Assembly (NCBI GenBank): GCA_016287755.1
Contig: JAEEWT010000012.1
Location: 55,406-119,405 of the forward strand
From: Prevotella sp.
Lineage (GTDB): Bacteria > Bacteroidota > Bacteroidia > Bacteroidales > Bacteroidaceae
Length of the DNA stretch: 64,000 bases
Direction: 5' to 3'
This document shows, piece by piece, positions 34,967 through 44,517 of the stretch; positions within the stretch are counted from its first letter, which is position 1; the number at the start of each line of letters is the position of its first letter. A program made the translations under genes and the position numbers. Below the pieces are notes generated by a model. The model was not told the DNA's origin. It worked only from the letters and a program-made list of their open reading frames with translations, and made no database searches.

Positions 34967-36194
34967 TTAAGATGATTTCGGTGGCTCCGGCATTTCCTTT
35001 GACATAACTGCCTGCAGCCTCACCCCGTTTGAGGATTGAGGCAGGATCAGCTGTCAGTTCATCCATTCGTGCAGCAAACTCTTCATAGTTATGTATCTCC
35101 AAACCACCACCGTTTCTCTTCAGTTCCTGAGCTTCCTGGAAGCGTTCGTTATTAGGACCGAAGAATACGGGGATGCCCCAAACAGCTGCCTCGGGGAGAT
35201 TATGGATACCCACACCAAAGCCGCCACCTACATAAGCAATCTGACCATAACGGTAGATACTGCTGAGCAAACCGAAGCAGTTGATGATAAGGACCTCTGC
35301 AGTTGACAGTTGACAGTTGACAGTTGATAGTTGAGAATCTGCTTCTGCTACTTCTGTATAGCGGATCACCTTACGACCTTCAAGTAAGTTCTCTATTTGT
35401 TGCAGATGATCCTCACCAATAACATGCGGGGCAATAATCAGTTTCCAATCACGATGTTCGTTGAAATACTTGATGAATATCTCTTCATCAGGTAACCATG
35501 ACGAACCTGCCACAAAGAGCCTACCGGCTGCAAACGCCTCAACGACAGGCAGTTCCTTGGCGGCCTCCTTGATCTGCAGCACTCGGTCGAAACGGGTATC
35601 ACCCGTAATTTCCACCTCAGTAATCCCGATACTGTTCAATAGCTCCTTGCTCTCTTCGTTCTGCACGAAGAACTTCGTAAAGCAACGCAGCACCCTTCCG
35701 TAGTTCTTTCCATACCAACGGAAGAAAACCTGGTTGGGACGGAAGATAGAGCTGACGCTATAAGTAGGTACATTCCTGTGCTTAAGGATATGCAGGAAGT
35801 TGTACCAGAACTCGTACTTGATGAAGAACGCCATGCAAGGACGTACCAGTCGTAGGAACCTCCGCGCATTGGTCACCGTGTCGATTGGCATATAACAGAT
35901 GATATCCGCACCCTGGTAGTTCTTCCTCACCTCATAACCAGAGGGTGAGTAGAACGTGAGCAGGATCTTGTACTCAGGATACTCTTGGCGCAACTGTTCA
36001 ATAATCGGTCGTCCCTGCTCAAATTCGCCCAAAGAGGCAGCGTGGAACCACACGTACTGGGCGTTTGGATCCACCTGTTCTTTCAAGATACGGAACGCCT
36101 CCCTCTCGCCCCGCCACATCTTCCTCACCTTCTCGTTGAAAAGGCTGGCAATGGCGACGCCCAGCTGGATGGCGTACATGATGATGTTATACAT
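34932..36194 (-). CDS. waaA: 3-deoxy-D-manno-octulosonic acid (Kdo) transferase
   Basis: 420 residues. An N-terminal membrane anchor (MYAIQLGVAIASLF) precedes a GT-B fold glycosyltransferase that adds Kdo to lipid A precursor on the cytoplasmic face. Blocks: YVWFHAASLGEFEQGRPIIEQL, FTKFFVQNEESKELLNSIG, TGDTRFDRV, APHVIGEDH and FGLLSSIYRYGQIAYVGGGFG. An odd segment, SQLSTVNCQLST, is encoded by a tandem 7-bp repeat (35303-35337) in a loop between the two conserved halves, and the last residues (RQLTILRIAKR) are encoded by another copy. gltX lies 3 bp upstream, so the two form an operon. Confidence 0.93.
   Translation of the reverse strand: MYNIIMYAIQLGVAIASLFNEKVRKMWRGEREAFRILKEQVDPNAQYVWFHAASLGEFEQGRPIIEQLRQEYPEYKILLTFYSPSGYEVRKNYQGADIICYMPIDTVTNARRFLRLVRPCMAFFIKYEFWYNFLHILKHRNVPTYSVSSIFRPNQVFFRWYGKNYGRVLRCFTKFFVQNEESKELLNSIGITEVEITGDTRFDRVLQIKEAAKELPVVEAFAAGRLFVAGSSWLPDEEIFIKYFNEHRDWKLIIAPHVIGEDHLQQIENLLEGRKVIRYTEVAEADSQLSTVNCQLSTAEVLIINCFGLLSSIYRYGQIAYVGGGFGVGIHNLPEAAVWGIPVFFGPNNERFQEAQELKRNGGGLEIHNYEEFAARMDELTADPASILKRGEAAGSYVKGNAGATEIILRQLTILRIAKR
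35303..35337. repeat. In-gene tandem heptamer repeat (TTGACAG)
   Basis: Three exact TTGACAG copies (35303-35323) and two degenerate copies lie within waaA. One unit gained or lost would shift the frame. Confidence 0.85.
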
Positions 36195-36197
36195 GAC

Positions 36198-37715
36198 TTA
36201 CTTTAATACATCTATAGCCCGACGCAGGCGGCGTAAGGTCTCTTCCTTACCGAGGAAGGCGGAAATATCGAACATGCCCGGTCCTTTGCCGATGCCGACA
36301 AGTGCCAGACGGAACGCATTCATCACGTCGCCCAACTTATATCCCTTCTGCTCGATCCATGCCATAACGACAGATTCCTGTCCTTCCACGCTGAAGTCGT
36401 TGATACCTTCGAGCACGTTTGCCAACTCGGTCATCACCTGAGCCGAATCCTCCTTCCAGCGTTTCTTCACGGTCTTCTCATCATACTCTGTAGGTGGAAT
36501 GAAGAAGAAGGAGCACAAGGGCCACAGTTCTTTAACGAAACTCACACGATCCTTCATCATGTGCACCACCTGGGTGACACGCTCCAACGACTCCTCTACG
36601 CCGTTGCCTCCCACGATGGGAGCAAAGAGCTGCGCAATCTCATCATCACTCTTCTTGAGGATATATTCGTGGTTGAACCAGATTCCTTTCTGGAAATCGA
36701 ACTTCGCACCAGCCTTAGAGCACTTGGAGATATCGAATGCCTTCACCAACTCGTCGAGGGTAAACAGTTCCTGCTCCGTACCGGGGTTCCATCCCAACAG
36801 GGCAAGGAAATTGATCACAGCCTCTGGGAAATAGCCCTGCTCACGGAAACCGTTCGACACCTCACCCGTCTTCGGGTCGTGCCACTCCAACGGGAACACA
36901 GGGAATCCCAGTCGGTCGCCATCACGCTTCGACAGTTTTCCTTTTCCATCGGGCTTCAGCAACAGCGGAAGATGTGCGAACTGCGGCATGGTGTCGGTCC
37001 AACCAAAAGCACGATACAACAGCACATGCAACGGTGCACTGGGCAACCACTCCTCACCACGAATCACATGACTGATCTCCATCAGATGGTCATCCACGAT
37101 ATTGGCCAGATGGTATGTAGGTAATTCATCCGCACTCTTATAAAGCACCTTATCATCGAGGATGTCGCTCTTGATGACCACATCACCACGAATCAGGTCA
37201 TGGACATGTACTTCCTCACCTGGCTCCACCTTGAAGCGCACCACATACTGCTTACCGTCGGCAATGAGTTGTTCCACTTCCTCCTTGGGAAGTGTCAATG
37301 AATTGCGCATCATACCACGGGTATGGGCATCATATTGGAAATTCTTGATCTCATTACGCTTGGCTTCCAGTTCCTCTGGTGTATCGAAAGCGATGTAAGC
37401 CTTTCCGTCGGCTAACAGCTGGTCCACATACTTCTTATAGATGGCACGACGTTCGCTCTGTCGGTAGGGTCCATACTTTCCGCCAAAGCTCACACCCTCG
37501 TCAAACGGTATGCCGAGCCAGCGAAACGACTCGATGATATATTCCTCGGCACCTGGTACAAAACGACTGCTGTCTGTATCCTCAATACGGAATACCATAT
37601 CACCGTTGTGCTGCTTGGCAAACAGGTAATTATACAAAGCGGTACGCACACCGCCGATATGTAACGCACCCGTTGGACTGGGTGCAAATCGTACTCTTAC
37701 TCTTCTTTCTGACAT
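36198..37715 (-). CDS. gltX: Glutamyl-tRNA synthetase
   Basis: 505 residues, class I aminoacyl-tRNA synthetase. The HIGH-like motif is [20 protein letters not shown] near the N-terminus and the KMSKS-like motif is [10 protein letters not shown]. The central blocks [19 protein letters not shown] and [19 protein letters not shown] are typical. No zinc-binding cysteines are evident, as in other Bacteroidota enzymes. Its promoter overlaps that of the divergent HD-phosphodiesterase gene. Confidence 0.96.
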   Translation of the reverse strand: MSERRVRVRFAPSPTGALHIGGVRTALYNYLFAKQHNGDMVFRIEDTDSSRFVPGAEEYIIESFRWLGIPFDEGVSFGGKYGPYRQSERRAIYKKYVDQLLADGKAYIAFDTPEELEAKRNEIKNFQYDAHTRGMMRNSLTLPKEEVEQLIADGKQYVVRFKVEPGEEVHVHDLIRGDVVIKSDILDDKVLYKSADELPTYHLANIVDDHLMEISHVIRGEEWLPSAPLHVLLYRAFGWTDTMPQFAHLPLLLKPDGKGKLSKRDGDRLGFPVFPLEWHDPKTGEVSNGFREQGYFPEAVINFLALLGWNPGTEQELFTLDELVKAFDISKCSKAGAKFDFQKGIWFNHEYILKKSDDEIAQLFAPIVGGNGVEESLERVTQVVHMMKDRVSFVKELWPLCSFFFIPPTEYDEKTVKKRWKEDSAQVMTELANVLEGINDFSVEGQESVVMAWIEQKGYKLGDVMNAFRLALVGIGKGPGMFDISAFLGKEETLRRLRRAIDVLK

Positions 37716-37735
37716 TTTATATTGAATTTTGAGTG

Positions 37736-37766
37736 CAAAGTTAGTTATTTTTATTACTTTTGCAAA
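37736..37766 (-). promoter_or_regulatory. Promoter for gltX-waaA
   Basis: On the minus strand TTTG (37766-37763), 19 bp, TAACTTTG (37743-37736), 21 bp before the ATG. Confidence 0.75.
37755..37762 (+). promoter_or_regulatory. -7 element for 7TM-HD gene
   Basis: TACTTTTG, directly abutting the gltX -33 element on the other strand; the ATG at 37790 is 27 bp downstream. Confidence 0.6.
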
Positions 37767-37789
37767 GGAAAGACAAGAAAAAGAGCAAA

Positions 37790-39847
37790 ATGAACAAATT
37801 CAAGACCTCTGAAGACAGCTATTGGCGCAATCTACTTACTCGTTCGGCACTTGTTATCGTGTCAGTAGTCATCATCGTGTGGTTCCTGCCCCGCAATAGC
37901 GGTCCGCAGTTCCGCTATGATGTAGGCAAGCCATGGATGTACGGATCGCTCATCGCGAAGTTCGACTTCCCCATCTACAAGACCGATGAGGCCATCAAGG
38001 CCGAGCAAGACAGTCTGCTCGTCCAACTGGAGCCTTACTACACCTTCAAGGAGAACGTGGAGAAAGAGCAGATCGCTAAGTTCTACGAAAAATACAAGGA
38101 CGGTATCCCCGGCCTGTCAAAAGATTATGTCACTACCATCATCGACCGTCTGCACCGTCTGTATCAGGCAGGTATCATGAACCAAGCCGACTACTCGAAG
38201 AACTTCAAGGACTCCACCAGTTTCGTCCGCGTGATCAACGGCAGAACAGCCACCAGTGTGCCCATCAACTGCATCTACTCCACGATGGCCGCCTACGAAC
38301 AATTGTTCATGGATGAGAAACTCGGTGCGCAGCGCCAAATCCTGCAGAAATGTAACCTGAACGAATATCTCACCCCGAACCTTACCTACGATAAGGAACG
38401 TAGCGAGACAGAACGGGCCGATGTCATCAGCAGCGTAGCCCTCGCCAGCGGTATGGTACTCACCGGACAGAAGATTATCGACCGTGGAGAGATTGTGGAT
38501 GAACATACATTCCGTGTACTTAGCAGCTTTGAGCGTGAGATGGTGCGCCGTAGTGCCAACAGCAGCGAGGTGTCGTCAACCATCGCAGGACAAGCCCTCT
38601 TCGTGGGCATCATCATGATTCTCTTCACCTTGTATATAGCCCTCTTCAGGAAAGACTACTTCGAGAAGCCACGCAGTCTGATGATGCTCTATGCGCTCAT
38701 CACCATCTTCCCCATCCTGGTATCCCTGATGATGGAGCACAACGTACTGAGTGTCTATGTGCTGCCCTTCGCCATCGTACCGATCTTCATCCGCGTGTTC
38801 ATGGATTCCCGTACGGCTTTCATCTCCCATGTGGTGATGACACTGATTTGTGCTGCCGCCGTGAAATACCAGTATGAGTTCATCATCATCCAGCTGGTGG
38901 CTGGCTTGGTGGCCATCTACTCCTTGAGGGAACTGTCGCAACGAGCCCAGCTGTTCAAGACAGCCATCCTTGTTACCCTGGCCAGCTGTGCGGTGTACTT
39001 CGCCTTACAGCTGATGCAGGACAACAGTATCCTCACGATGGACCATAGCATGTACAAGCATTTCATCGCCAACGGTGTGATGTTGCTCTTCGCCTATCCG
39101 CTGATGCTGGTCGTGGAGAAGATGTTCGGTTTCATCTCGAATGTTACTCTTATCGAGTTGTCGAACACCAGCAAGGATCTGCTCCGTAAGATGAGCGAGG
39201 TAGCCCCCGGCACCTTCCAGCACTCCATCATGGTGGGTAACCTCGCAGCAGCCATCTCCGACAAGATCGATGCAAAGACCCAGCTTGTCAGGACAGGTGC
39301 TCTCTATCACGACATCGGTAAGATCCAGAATCCCGCCTTCTACACAGAGAACCAAGCAGGCGTGAATCCGTTGAACAAGATGGATAGAAAGGAGGCTGCC
39401 CAGATTATCATCAATCACGTAACCGAAGGTCTGAAGCTGGCGGATAAGTACAACCTGCCCACAGAGATCAAGGATTTCATTATGACCCACCACGGATTGG
39501 GTAAGACCAAGTATTTCTATATCTCTTACAAGAACGAGCATCCTAAGGAGAAGATTGACGAATCGGTCTTTTCCTATGCAGGACCGAATCCTTTCACCCG
39601 TGAGCAGGCTATCCTCATGATGGCCGACACCGTAGAGGCAGCTTCCCGTTCGTTGACCGAATACACCGAAGAGAACATCAGTAATCTGGTGAACACCCTC
39701 ATCGACGGACAAGTGAGCGACGGTTTCTACACCGACTGTCCTATTACCTTCCACGACATCAATGTGGCCAAGCAGGTGCTGACGGAGCGTTTGAAGGTTA
39801 TCTACCACACACGTATCAGCTATCCAGAGCTTAAGAAAGGTAAATAA
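37790..39847 (+). CDS. 7TM-HD family phosphohydrolase (PgpH-like c-di-AMP phosphodiesterase)
   Basis: 685 residues. One N-terminal helix ([15 protein letters not shown]), an extracytoplasmic 7TMR-HD sensor region to about residue 260, seven helices (about 265-460) and a cytoplasmic HD domain: [20 protein letters not shown] with the metal-binding HD pair, [25 protein letters not shown] and [10 protein letters not shown]. Close homologues hydrolyse cyclic di-AMP; the substrate here is inferred. The TTG start at 37760 lies on the promoter and is rejected. Confidence 0.88.
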   Translation: MNKFKTSEDSYWRNLLTRSALVIVSVVIIVWFLPRNSGPQFRYDVGKPWMYGSLIAKFDFPIYKTDEAIKAEQDSLLVQLEPYYTFKENVEKEQIAKFYEKYKDGIPGLSKDYVTTIIDRLHRLYQAGIMNQADYSKNFKDSTSFVRVINGRTATSVPINCIYSTMAAYEQLFMDEKLGAQRQILQKCNLNEYLTPNLTYDKERSETERADVISSVALASGMVLTGQKIIDRGEIVDEHTFRVLSSFEREMVRRSANSSEVSSTIAGQALFVGIIMILFTLYIALFRKDYFEKPRSLMMLYALITIFPILVSLMMEHNVLSVYVLPFAIVPIFIRVFMDSRTAFISHVVMTLICAAAVKYQYEFIIIQLVAGLVAIYSLRELSQRAQLFKTAILVTLASCAVYFALQLMQDNSILTMDHSMYKHFIANGVMLLFAYPLMLVVEKMFGFISNVTLIELSNTSKDLLRKMSEVAPGTFQHSIMVGNLAAAISDKIDAKTQLVRTGALYHDIGKIQNPAFYTENQAGVNPLNKMDRKEAAQIIINHVTEGLKLADKYNLPTEIKDFIMTHHGLGKTKYFYISYKNEHPKEKIDESVFSYAGPNPFTREQAILMMADTVEAASRSLTEYTEENISNLVNTLIDGQVSDGFYTDCPITFHDINVAKQVLTERLKVIYHTRISYPELKKGK

Positions 39848-39872
39848 TACTTTACATATGGGTAAGCAACCG

Positions 39873-39917
39873 TTTCTGCACATTTCTTCGGATTTGTGCA
39901 GAAATGTTTGTTTGTTC
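39873..39917 (+). terminator. Terminator after the 7TM-HD gene
   Basis: TTTCTGCACA (39873-39882) pairs with TGTGCAGAAA (39895-39904) around a 12-nt loop, followed by a T-rich stretch. Confidence 0.75.
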
Positions 39918-39972
39918 TTTTAATAAAAGTTAAACATTCTGGCCTTTTACAGGAAATTCAGAACAATACAGG

Positions 39973-39980
39973 TAACTTTG
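39973..39980 (+). promoter_or_regulatory. -7 element of the FadL-type gene
   Basis: TAACTTTG, 27 bp before the ATG at 40008. Confidence 0.6.
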
Positions 39981-40007
39981 CAGCCAAGTTTTTTAAAGGT
40001 ATTTAAG

Positions 40008-41540
40008 ATGAGTAAATTAAAATTTATCAGCATCGTATTCATGATGACAGTCGCCAGCAACGTTTGGGCAGGCGGCATTCTTACAAACACCAACCAGAAC
40101 CTCGCTTTCAACCGTAATATGGCACGTGACGGTATTATCGGGATTGACGGTGTATACAGCAACCCCGCAGGTGTGATCTTCATGGGCCAAGGCTTCCATC
40201 TCTCTGTGAACTGGCAGATGGCATTCCAGACCCGTTCCATTTTCACCACCAATCCCGACTTTGCCCTGGGCATGGATAACAACGGTGCCACTACCAAGAA
40301 ATTCAAAGGTGTGGCCAATGCACCATTTATTCCCTCCATCCAGGCTGCTTACAATACCGGTCGTTGGAGTCTGCAAGCCAATTTCTCCGTTACCGGTGGT
40401 GGTGGAAAGTGTGAGTTCTCCGATGGTATCGGCTCCTTTGAAAGTGCTGTGGGTGCTATTGCCCACTCGTTACAGCCTCTGGGAGCCACAGGATATGATG
40501 TGGATGGTTACATGCGTGGCAAGCAGTACTACTTCGGTTTCACCTTGGGTGCTGCCTACAAGCTCACCGACAACCTCTCCATCTATGGAGGTGCCCGTCT
40601 GCTCTATGGTACTGCTTCCTACAAAGCCCGTTTGAATAATATTTTAGTGAACACGGAAGCAGGTGCTGTTCCCTTCGGCACTTTCCTCGACAATGCCAAC
40701 GTCAGGATTGCTGGTGGCATTGCCCAATATGCAGATGGTATCAATCAGATAGAGGCAGGTATTGCTCAGTATCAGGCTGCTGGCGTACCCGTTCCTGCAG
40801 AGCTTACCGAGAAACTGGCTGGCGCACAGGCTGCCAAGGCACAGTTGGAAGGTACACAACAGAGTCTGCAAACCCTCGAGACCTATCGTGAGGGCGTGAG
40901 CCTGATGTCTGACCAGAGTGGCTTGGGCATTGCTCCCATCCTGGGTATCGACTTCAAGACAGGTGCCTTTAACTTCGGTGCCAAGTATGAATTCAAGACC
41001 CGCATGCGGATGAAGAACAATTCCACTGTAAAGGAAGCCCACCAGATTGAAGCCGTGAACAAGTTCCGTGATGGCAGTAGTGTACCCGAGGATCAGCCCG
41101 CCCTCTTCACCGTTGGCGGTCAGTGGTCGGTAACCCCATCCGTACGTGTTATGGCCGGCTATCACCTGTTCTTCGACAAGTCGGCTCATTGGTACAAACA
41201 CGACGAGAAGAAACTCGATGGAAACACATGGGAGTACAATGGCGGTGCTGAATGGGACGTAAACGACAAGCTGTTAGTAAGTGCCGGCTTCCAGAAGACC
41301 AACTACGGTCTGTCTGACGAATATATGAACGATATGTCGTTCGTGGTGAGCAGCTATACCTACGGCCTCGGACTGCGTTACAAGGTCAGTGACAAGGTGA
41401 AGGTGAACGTGGCCTATTTCCAGACCAACTACGACACCTATAAGCAGGATGTAACACCTACTGCCACCAATGCCACCACGCATAACGACTTCACCCGCAC
41501 CAACCGCGTGCTTGGTGTAGGCGTGGATATCGACTTCTAA
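40008..41540 (+). CDS. OmpP1/FadL-family outer membrane transporter
   Basis: 510 residues. Signal peptide (FISIVFMMTVASNVWAGG), then the FadL start signature NLAFNRNMARDGIIGIDGVYSNPAG, which forms the hatch with NPA-like turn, and a 14-strand barrel with alternating aromatic strands. FadL-like porins pass long-chain fatty acids or other hydrophobic molecules. A predicted coiled insertion at about 235-290 (AQAAKAQLEGTQQSLQTLETYREG) is alanine/glutamine-rich and unusual for the barrel. The last residue is Phe, as expected for BAM-inserted barrels. The Met at 39978 lies on the promoter and is not used. Confidence 0.88.
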   Translation: MSKLKFISIVFMMTVASNVWAGGILTNTNQNLAFNRNMARDGIIGIDGVYSNPAGVIFMGQGFHLSVNWQMAFQTRSIFTTNPDFALGMDNNGATTKKFKGVANAPFIPSIQAAYNTGRWSLQANFSVTGGGGKCEFSDGIGSFESAVGAIAHSLQPLGATGYDVDGYMRGKQYYFGFTLGAAYKLTDNLSIYGGARLLYGTASYKARLNNILVNTEAGAVPFGTFLDNANVRIAGGIAQYADGINQIEAGIAQYQAAGVPVPAELTEKLAGAQAAKAQLEGTQQSLQTLETYREGVSLMSDQSGLGIAPILGIDFKTGAFNFGAKYEFKTRMRMKNNSTVKEAHQIEAVNKFRDGSSVPEDQPALFTVGGQWSVTPSVRVMAGYHLFFDKSAHWYKHDEKKLDGNTWEYNGGAEWDVNDKLLVSAGFQKTNYGLSDEYMNDMSFVVSSYTYGLGLRYKVSDKVKVNVAYFQTNYDTYKQDVTPTATNATTHNDFTRTNRVLGVGVDIDF

Positions 41541-41549
41541 GCATTACCT

Positions 41550-43856
41550 TTAAAGCGGATCCACATCAAAGTAGATCTGCAACGCGTTATACCGCGAGTC
41601 CTGCATCATCTGACTCTGGATGAGCCGCAGGCACTCGCGGGCTTTTTTGATGTCTATCCCGTTCTCCAATTTGAGAACCAACTTACGGATATGCATCGAC
41701 TTTACCTTAGCAATGGACGGTTTATCCGGACCCAGCACGCGATTACCGAACCATTGTCTCATTCGTGTTCCCATCTCCATGCTGGCGGTGTTTGCCACCT
41801 GCTCATAGCGATGTTTCAGGAACACATACACCAAATGGTTGAATGGCGGATAGTGGAAAGCACGACGCTCATCCAGCTGATCATCAAAGAAAGCGGTATA
41901 GTCGTTGTTCACCACTTGCTGAATCACGGGCAGCTGCTGACTCTTCGTCTGCAGGATTACCAGTCCCCGCTTTCCCCTGCGCCCTGCCCTGCCGCTTACC
42001 TGTGCCATCATCGTAAACGCATGCTCGTAAGCACGGAAGTCGGGATAGTTCAGCATCGAATCGGCATTCAGGATTCCCACCACCGACACACGGTCGAAAT
42101 CCAGTCCTTTACTGATCATCTGCGTACCTATTAGCATCTGTGTACGTCCTGCAGCAAAGTCGTTGATCAACCGCTCATACGCATGTCGGGTTCTGGTGGT
42201 ATCAAGATCCATGCGAGCCACTCGCACTTCCGGGAAGATCTCCATAATCTGGTCCTCTATCTTCTCCGTGCCATAGCCCCTACCCGTCAGGTTCGTATTC
42301 CCGCAGTTAGGACACTTATCCGGCACCTGGTACGTATTACCGCAGTAATGACAGGTAAGCTGACCGCTGTTTTTATGGTAAGTAAGCGACACATCGCAAT
42401 GCTGACAATGAGGTACCCATCCACACACCTTACACTCGATCATCGGTGCAAAGCCCCTGCGGTTCTGGAAGAGTATCACCTGCTCATCAGCCTCCAGCGC
42501 TTTGCGGATGCTTGACAAGAGCAGCGGTGAGAACGGACCGCTCATCATCTTCCTCCGCTGCAGGTCGCGTACATCCACCACCTGTATTTCCGGTAGTTGG
42601 ATATCCTGGTAACGCTGCTGGAGCGATACGAGTCCGTATTTCCCCACCTTAGTATTATAATAGCTCTCTATCGAAGGAGTGGCCGTACCCAACAATGTTC
42701 GTGTGTTCAAGGCTCCGTTCACCTCCGTACAAATCCTTGCCAGCATGATGGCAGCACTTCTTGCGTGATATCGTGGAGCAGGATCCTGTTGCTTGAACGA
42801 CGTCTCGTGCTCCTCATCAATAATCACTAGTCCTAAGCGTTGGAAAGGCAGGAACACAGCTGATCGGGCACCAAGAATCACATCATAAGGATTAGCCGAC
42901 AGCTGTTTCTTCCATATCTCCACCCGCTCTGCATCGCTGTACTTCGAGTGATAGATACCCAAACGGTTACCAAACACCCGTTGCAGACGGTCGCGCATCT
43001 GTACCGTCAGGGCAATCTCGGGCAACAGATACAGCACCTGCTGCTTTTTCTCGATGGCCTCCTTGATTAAATGGATATAGATCTCGGTCTTACCGCTCGA
43101 GGTAACACCGTGTAACAATACGATCTTCTTACTCAGGAACTGAAACAGAATCTGGTTATATGCCTCCTGCTGTGCCGCGTTCAATGCCTTGACCTTGTCG
43201 AGATGCGGCTCACCGCTGTGGTTCAGTCGTCCCACCTCCTTTTCATACAGCACGAGGAATTTCTTGTCAACCAACTGCTTCAGCACCGCTGCCGTGCAAT
43301 GCGAGTAGTTCATCAGCTCATCCTTCGACACTTCCTCGCACACTCCGCACTCCTCACTCCTCCCTTCACGCTCCTCAAGACTATCCCAACGGGACAGCTG
43401 CAGGTAGTCGATGAACACTTTCTGCTGCTTGGGGGCACGTGCCAGCACATCCAGTGCGATATGCAGAGCCTGTTCGTTGCGGTATTTCTCACCCAGTGTT
43501 ACGTACGTCTCCAGTTTCGGCTTATATCCCTCAACGGTTTTCATTCCCAAGGGGAAGGCCGCATTATACACCTCGCCGATGGGTGACAGGTAATAGTCGG
43601 CTATCCACTGCCACAGACGGAACTGCTCCTCGCGCACCACAGGTTCCGCATCCAGCACCTCCATCACCTCCTTGATCTGCGCAAAGTCGGGCTTTCTGTC
43701 ATGTACCTCCACCGCCAGTCCTACATACCGTTTGCTCTTTCCCAGCGGCACCAGTACACGCACTCCCCTCTTCACCTTCTCCGATAACCTCTCTGGCACG
43801 GCGTAGGTGAAGAACCCTTCTAAGGGCAGGGGCAATATCACGTCAACGTATCTCAT
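41550..43856 (-). CDS. priA: Primosomal protein N' (replication restart helicase)
   Basis: 768 residues. The N-terminal 3'-DNA-binding domain (MRYVDVILPLPLEGFFTYAVP) is followed by a helicase core with Walker A GVTSSGKTEIYIHLI, DEEHETSFKQ box and helicase C motifs (IGTQMISKGLDFDRV, VSGRAGR). Eight zinc cysteines lie in CKVCGWVPHCQHCDVSLTYH and CHYCGNTYQVPDKCPNCGN. PriA reloads replisomes at stalled forks. The start at 43856 is preferred to 43874 since a -7 element (TATATTTG, minus strand, 43879-43872) overlaps the latter. Confidence 0.95.
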   Translation of the reverse strand: MRYVDVILPLPLEGFFTYAVPERLSEKVKRGVRVLVPLGKSKRYVGLAVEVHDRKPDFAQIKEVMEVLDAEPVVREEQFRLWQWIADYYLSPIGEVYNAAFPLGMKTVEGYKPKLETYVTLGEKYRNEQALHIALDVLARAPKQQKVFIDYLQLSRWDSLEEREGRSEECGVCEEVSKDELMNYSHCTAAVLKQLVDKKFLVLYEKEVGRLNHSGEPHLDKVKALNAAQQEAYNQILFQFLSKKIVLLHGVTSSGKTEIYIHLIKEAIEKKQQVLYLLPEIALTVQMRDRLQRVFGNRLGIYHSKYSDAERVEIWKKQLSANPYDVILGARSAVFLPFQRLGLVIIDEEHETSFKQQDPAPRYHARSAAIMLARICTEVNGALNTRTLLGTATPSIESYYNTKVGKYGLVSLQQRYQDIQLPEIQVVDVRDLQRRKMMSGPFSPLLLSSIRKALEADEQVILFQNRRGFAPMIECKVCGWVPHCQHCDVSLTYHKNSGQLTCHYCGNTYQVPDKCPNCGNTNLTGRGYGTEKIEDQIMEIFPEVRVARMDLDTTRTRHAYERLINDFAAGRTQMLIGTQMISKGLDFDRVSVVGILNADSMLNYPDFRAYEHAFTMMAQVSGRAGRRGKRGLVILQTKSQQLPVIQQVVNNDYTAFFDDQLDERRAFHYPPFNHLVYVFLKHRYEQVANTASMEMGTRMRQWFGNRVLGPDKPSIAKVKSMHIRKLVLKLENGIDIKKARECLRLIQSQMMQDSRYNALQIYFDVDPL

Positions 43857-44058
43857 TATTAAATACCACTGCAAATATACGGAAATAATTAGGAATAAAA
43901 TCGTAATCGATGGATTTTTTATTCATCGGCTACAACGGTGTCTGCCATCAGTACTTACTTATTGCTCCACCATCCTATATACTTTCCCTTGATTGGTTCT
44001 GCGCACCTCAAGATATAACTATGTGTCGTTCAGGGCATTGCCCATGTATGAGAAAGTG

Positions 44059-44146
44059 GCCTAGTTTCTATAAGAAATCAGCCTAGTTTCTATGAGAAAT
44101 CAGCCTAGTTTCTATGAGAAAGTAGCCTAGTTTCTATGTGAAAGTA
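44059..44146. repeat. 22-bp tandem repeat, four copies
   Basis: Four contiguous 22-bp units starting at 44059, 44081, 44103 and 44125; consensus GCCTAGTTTCTATGAGAAATCA, last two ending AAGTA. A decayed half-copy (ATGAGAAAGTG) precedes them. No spacers, so not CRISPR. Confidence 0.92.
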
Positions 44147-44174
44147 GAAGGAAGTAAAAATAAACAATATTTGT

Positions 44175-44205
44175 TTTGTATTTCGCTCACTTAATCGTAT
44201 CTTTG
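44175..44205 (+). promoter_or_regulatory. Promoter for small lipoprotein-NUDIX unit
   Basis: TTTG (44175-44178), 19 bp, TATCTTTG (44198-44205). Spacer TTTCGCTCACTTAATCG is shared with the 3889 promoter. Confidence 0.8.
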
Positions 44206-44224
44206 CAAGCAAAAAGATAGAAAG

Positions 44225-44515
44225 ATGAAAAAAGTATTGGTTTCAATGGTTGTGGCATTCGCAGCGTTGGTGATGCTGAACGGATGCATCGTGTCGGACA
44301 CGAAGTTGAACGACAAGGTTACACAGAGTATTGTGGAGTATGAGCAGCAGCAGGGAAACACTCTGGAGGTAACCGACTTGAAGCTGGAGAAGGCCGAAGG
44401 GAAGAACTACAAAGGTGTACTCACGGGCAAGCTCAACGGTGAGGATGCCGTCTTCGATGTCACTGTGGACGATTCCGGTAAGGAGTTCGATATTGACTGG
44501 GAGCAGAGAAAGTAA
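44225..44515 (+). CDS. Small hypothetical lipoprotein
   Basis: 96 residues: signal with lipobox VMLNGC (Cys21), and a 75-residue mature domain with helix then beta-strands (NDKVTQSIVEYEQQQG, GVLTGKLNGEDAVFDVTV). Family not recognised; the shape is like small envelope lipoproteins with a cystatin-like or DUF4333-like fold, which is only an impression. Its stop is 2 bp before the NUDIX ATG, and the promoter directly upstream is strong. Confidence 0.7.
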   Translation: MKKVLVSMVVAFAALVMLNGCIVSDTKLNDKVTQSIVEYEQQQGNTLEVTDLKLEKAEGKNYKGVLTGKLNGEDAVFDVTVDDSGKEFDIDWEQRK

Positions 44516-44517
44516 TT

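Larger units (their letters stand above)
43857..44224. other. 368-bp intergenic region between priA and small lipoprotein
   Basis: Holds the priA -7 element at 43872-43879 (minus strand), AT-rich sequence with no feature at 43890-44040, a tandem 22-bp repeat at 44059-44146 and a full promoter at 44175-44205. No gene or tRNA seen. Confidence 0.7.

Noticed and set aside
39005..39883. 292-aa open frame on the minus strand
   Set aside because: Antisense to the 7TM-HD gene, which has clear motifs in the plus frame.
44059..44146. Possible CRISPR array
   Set aside because: Units of 22 bp are directly adjacent with no spacers and no cas genes are near.
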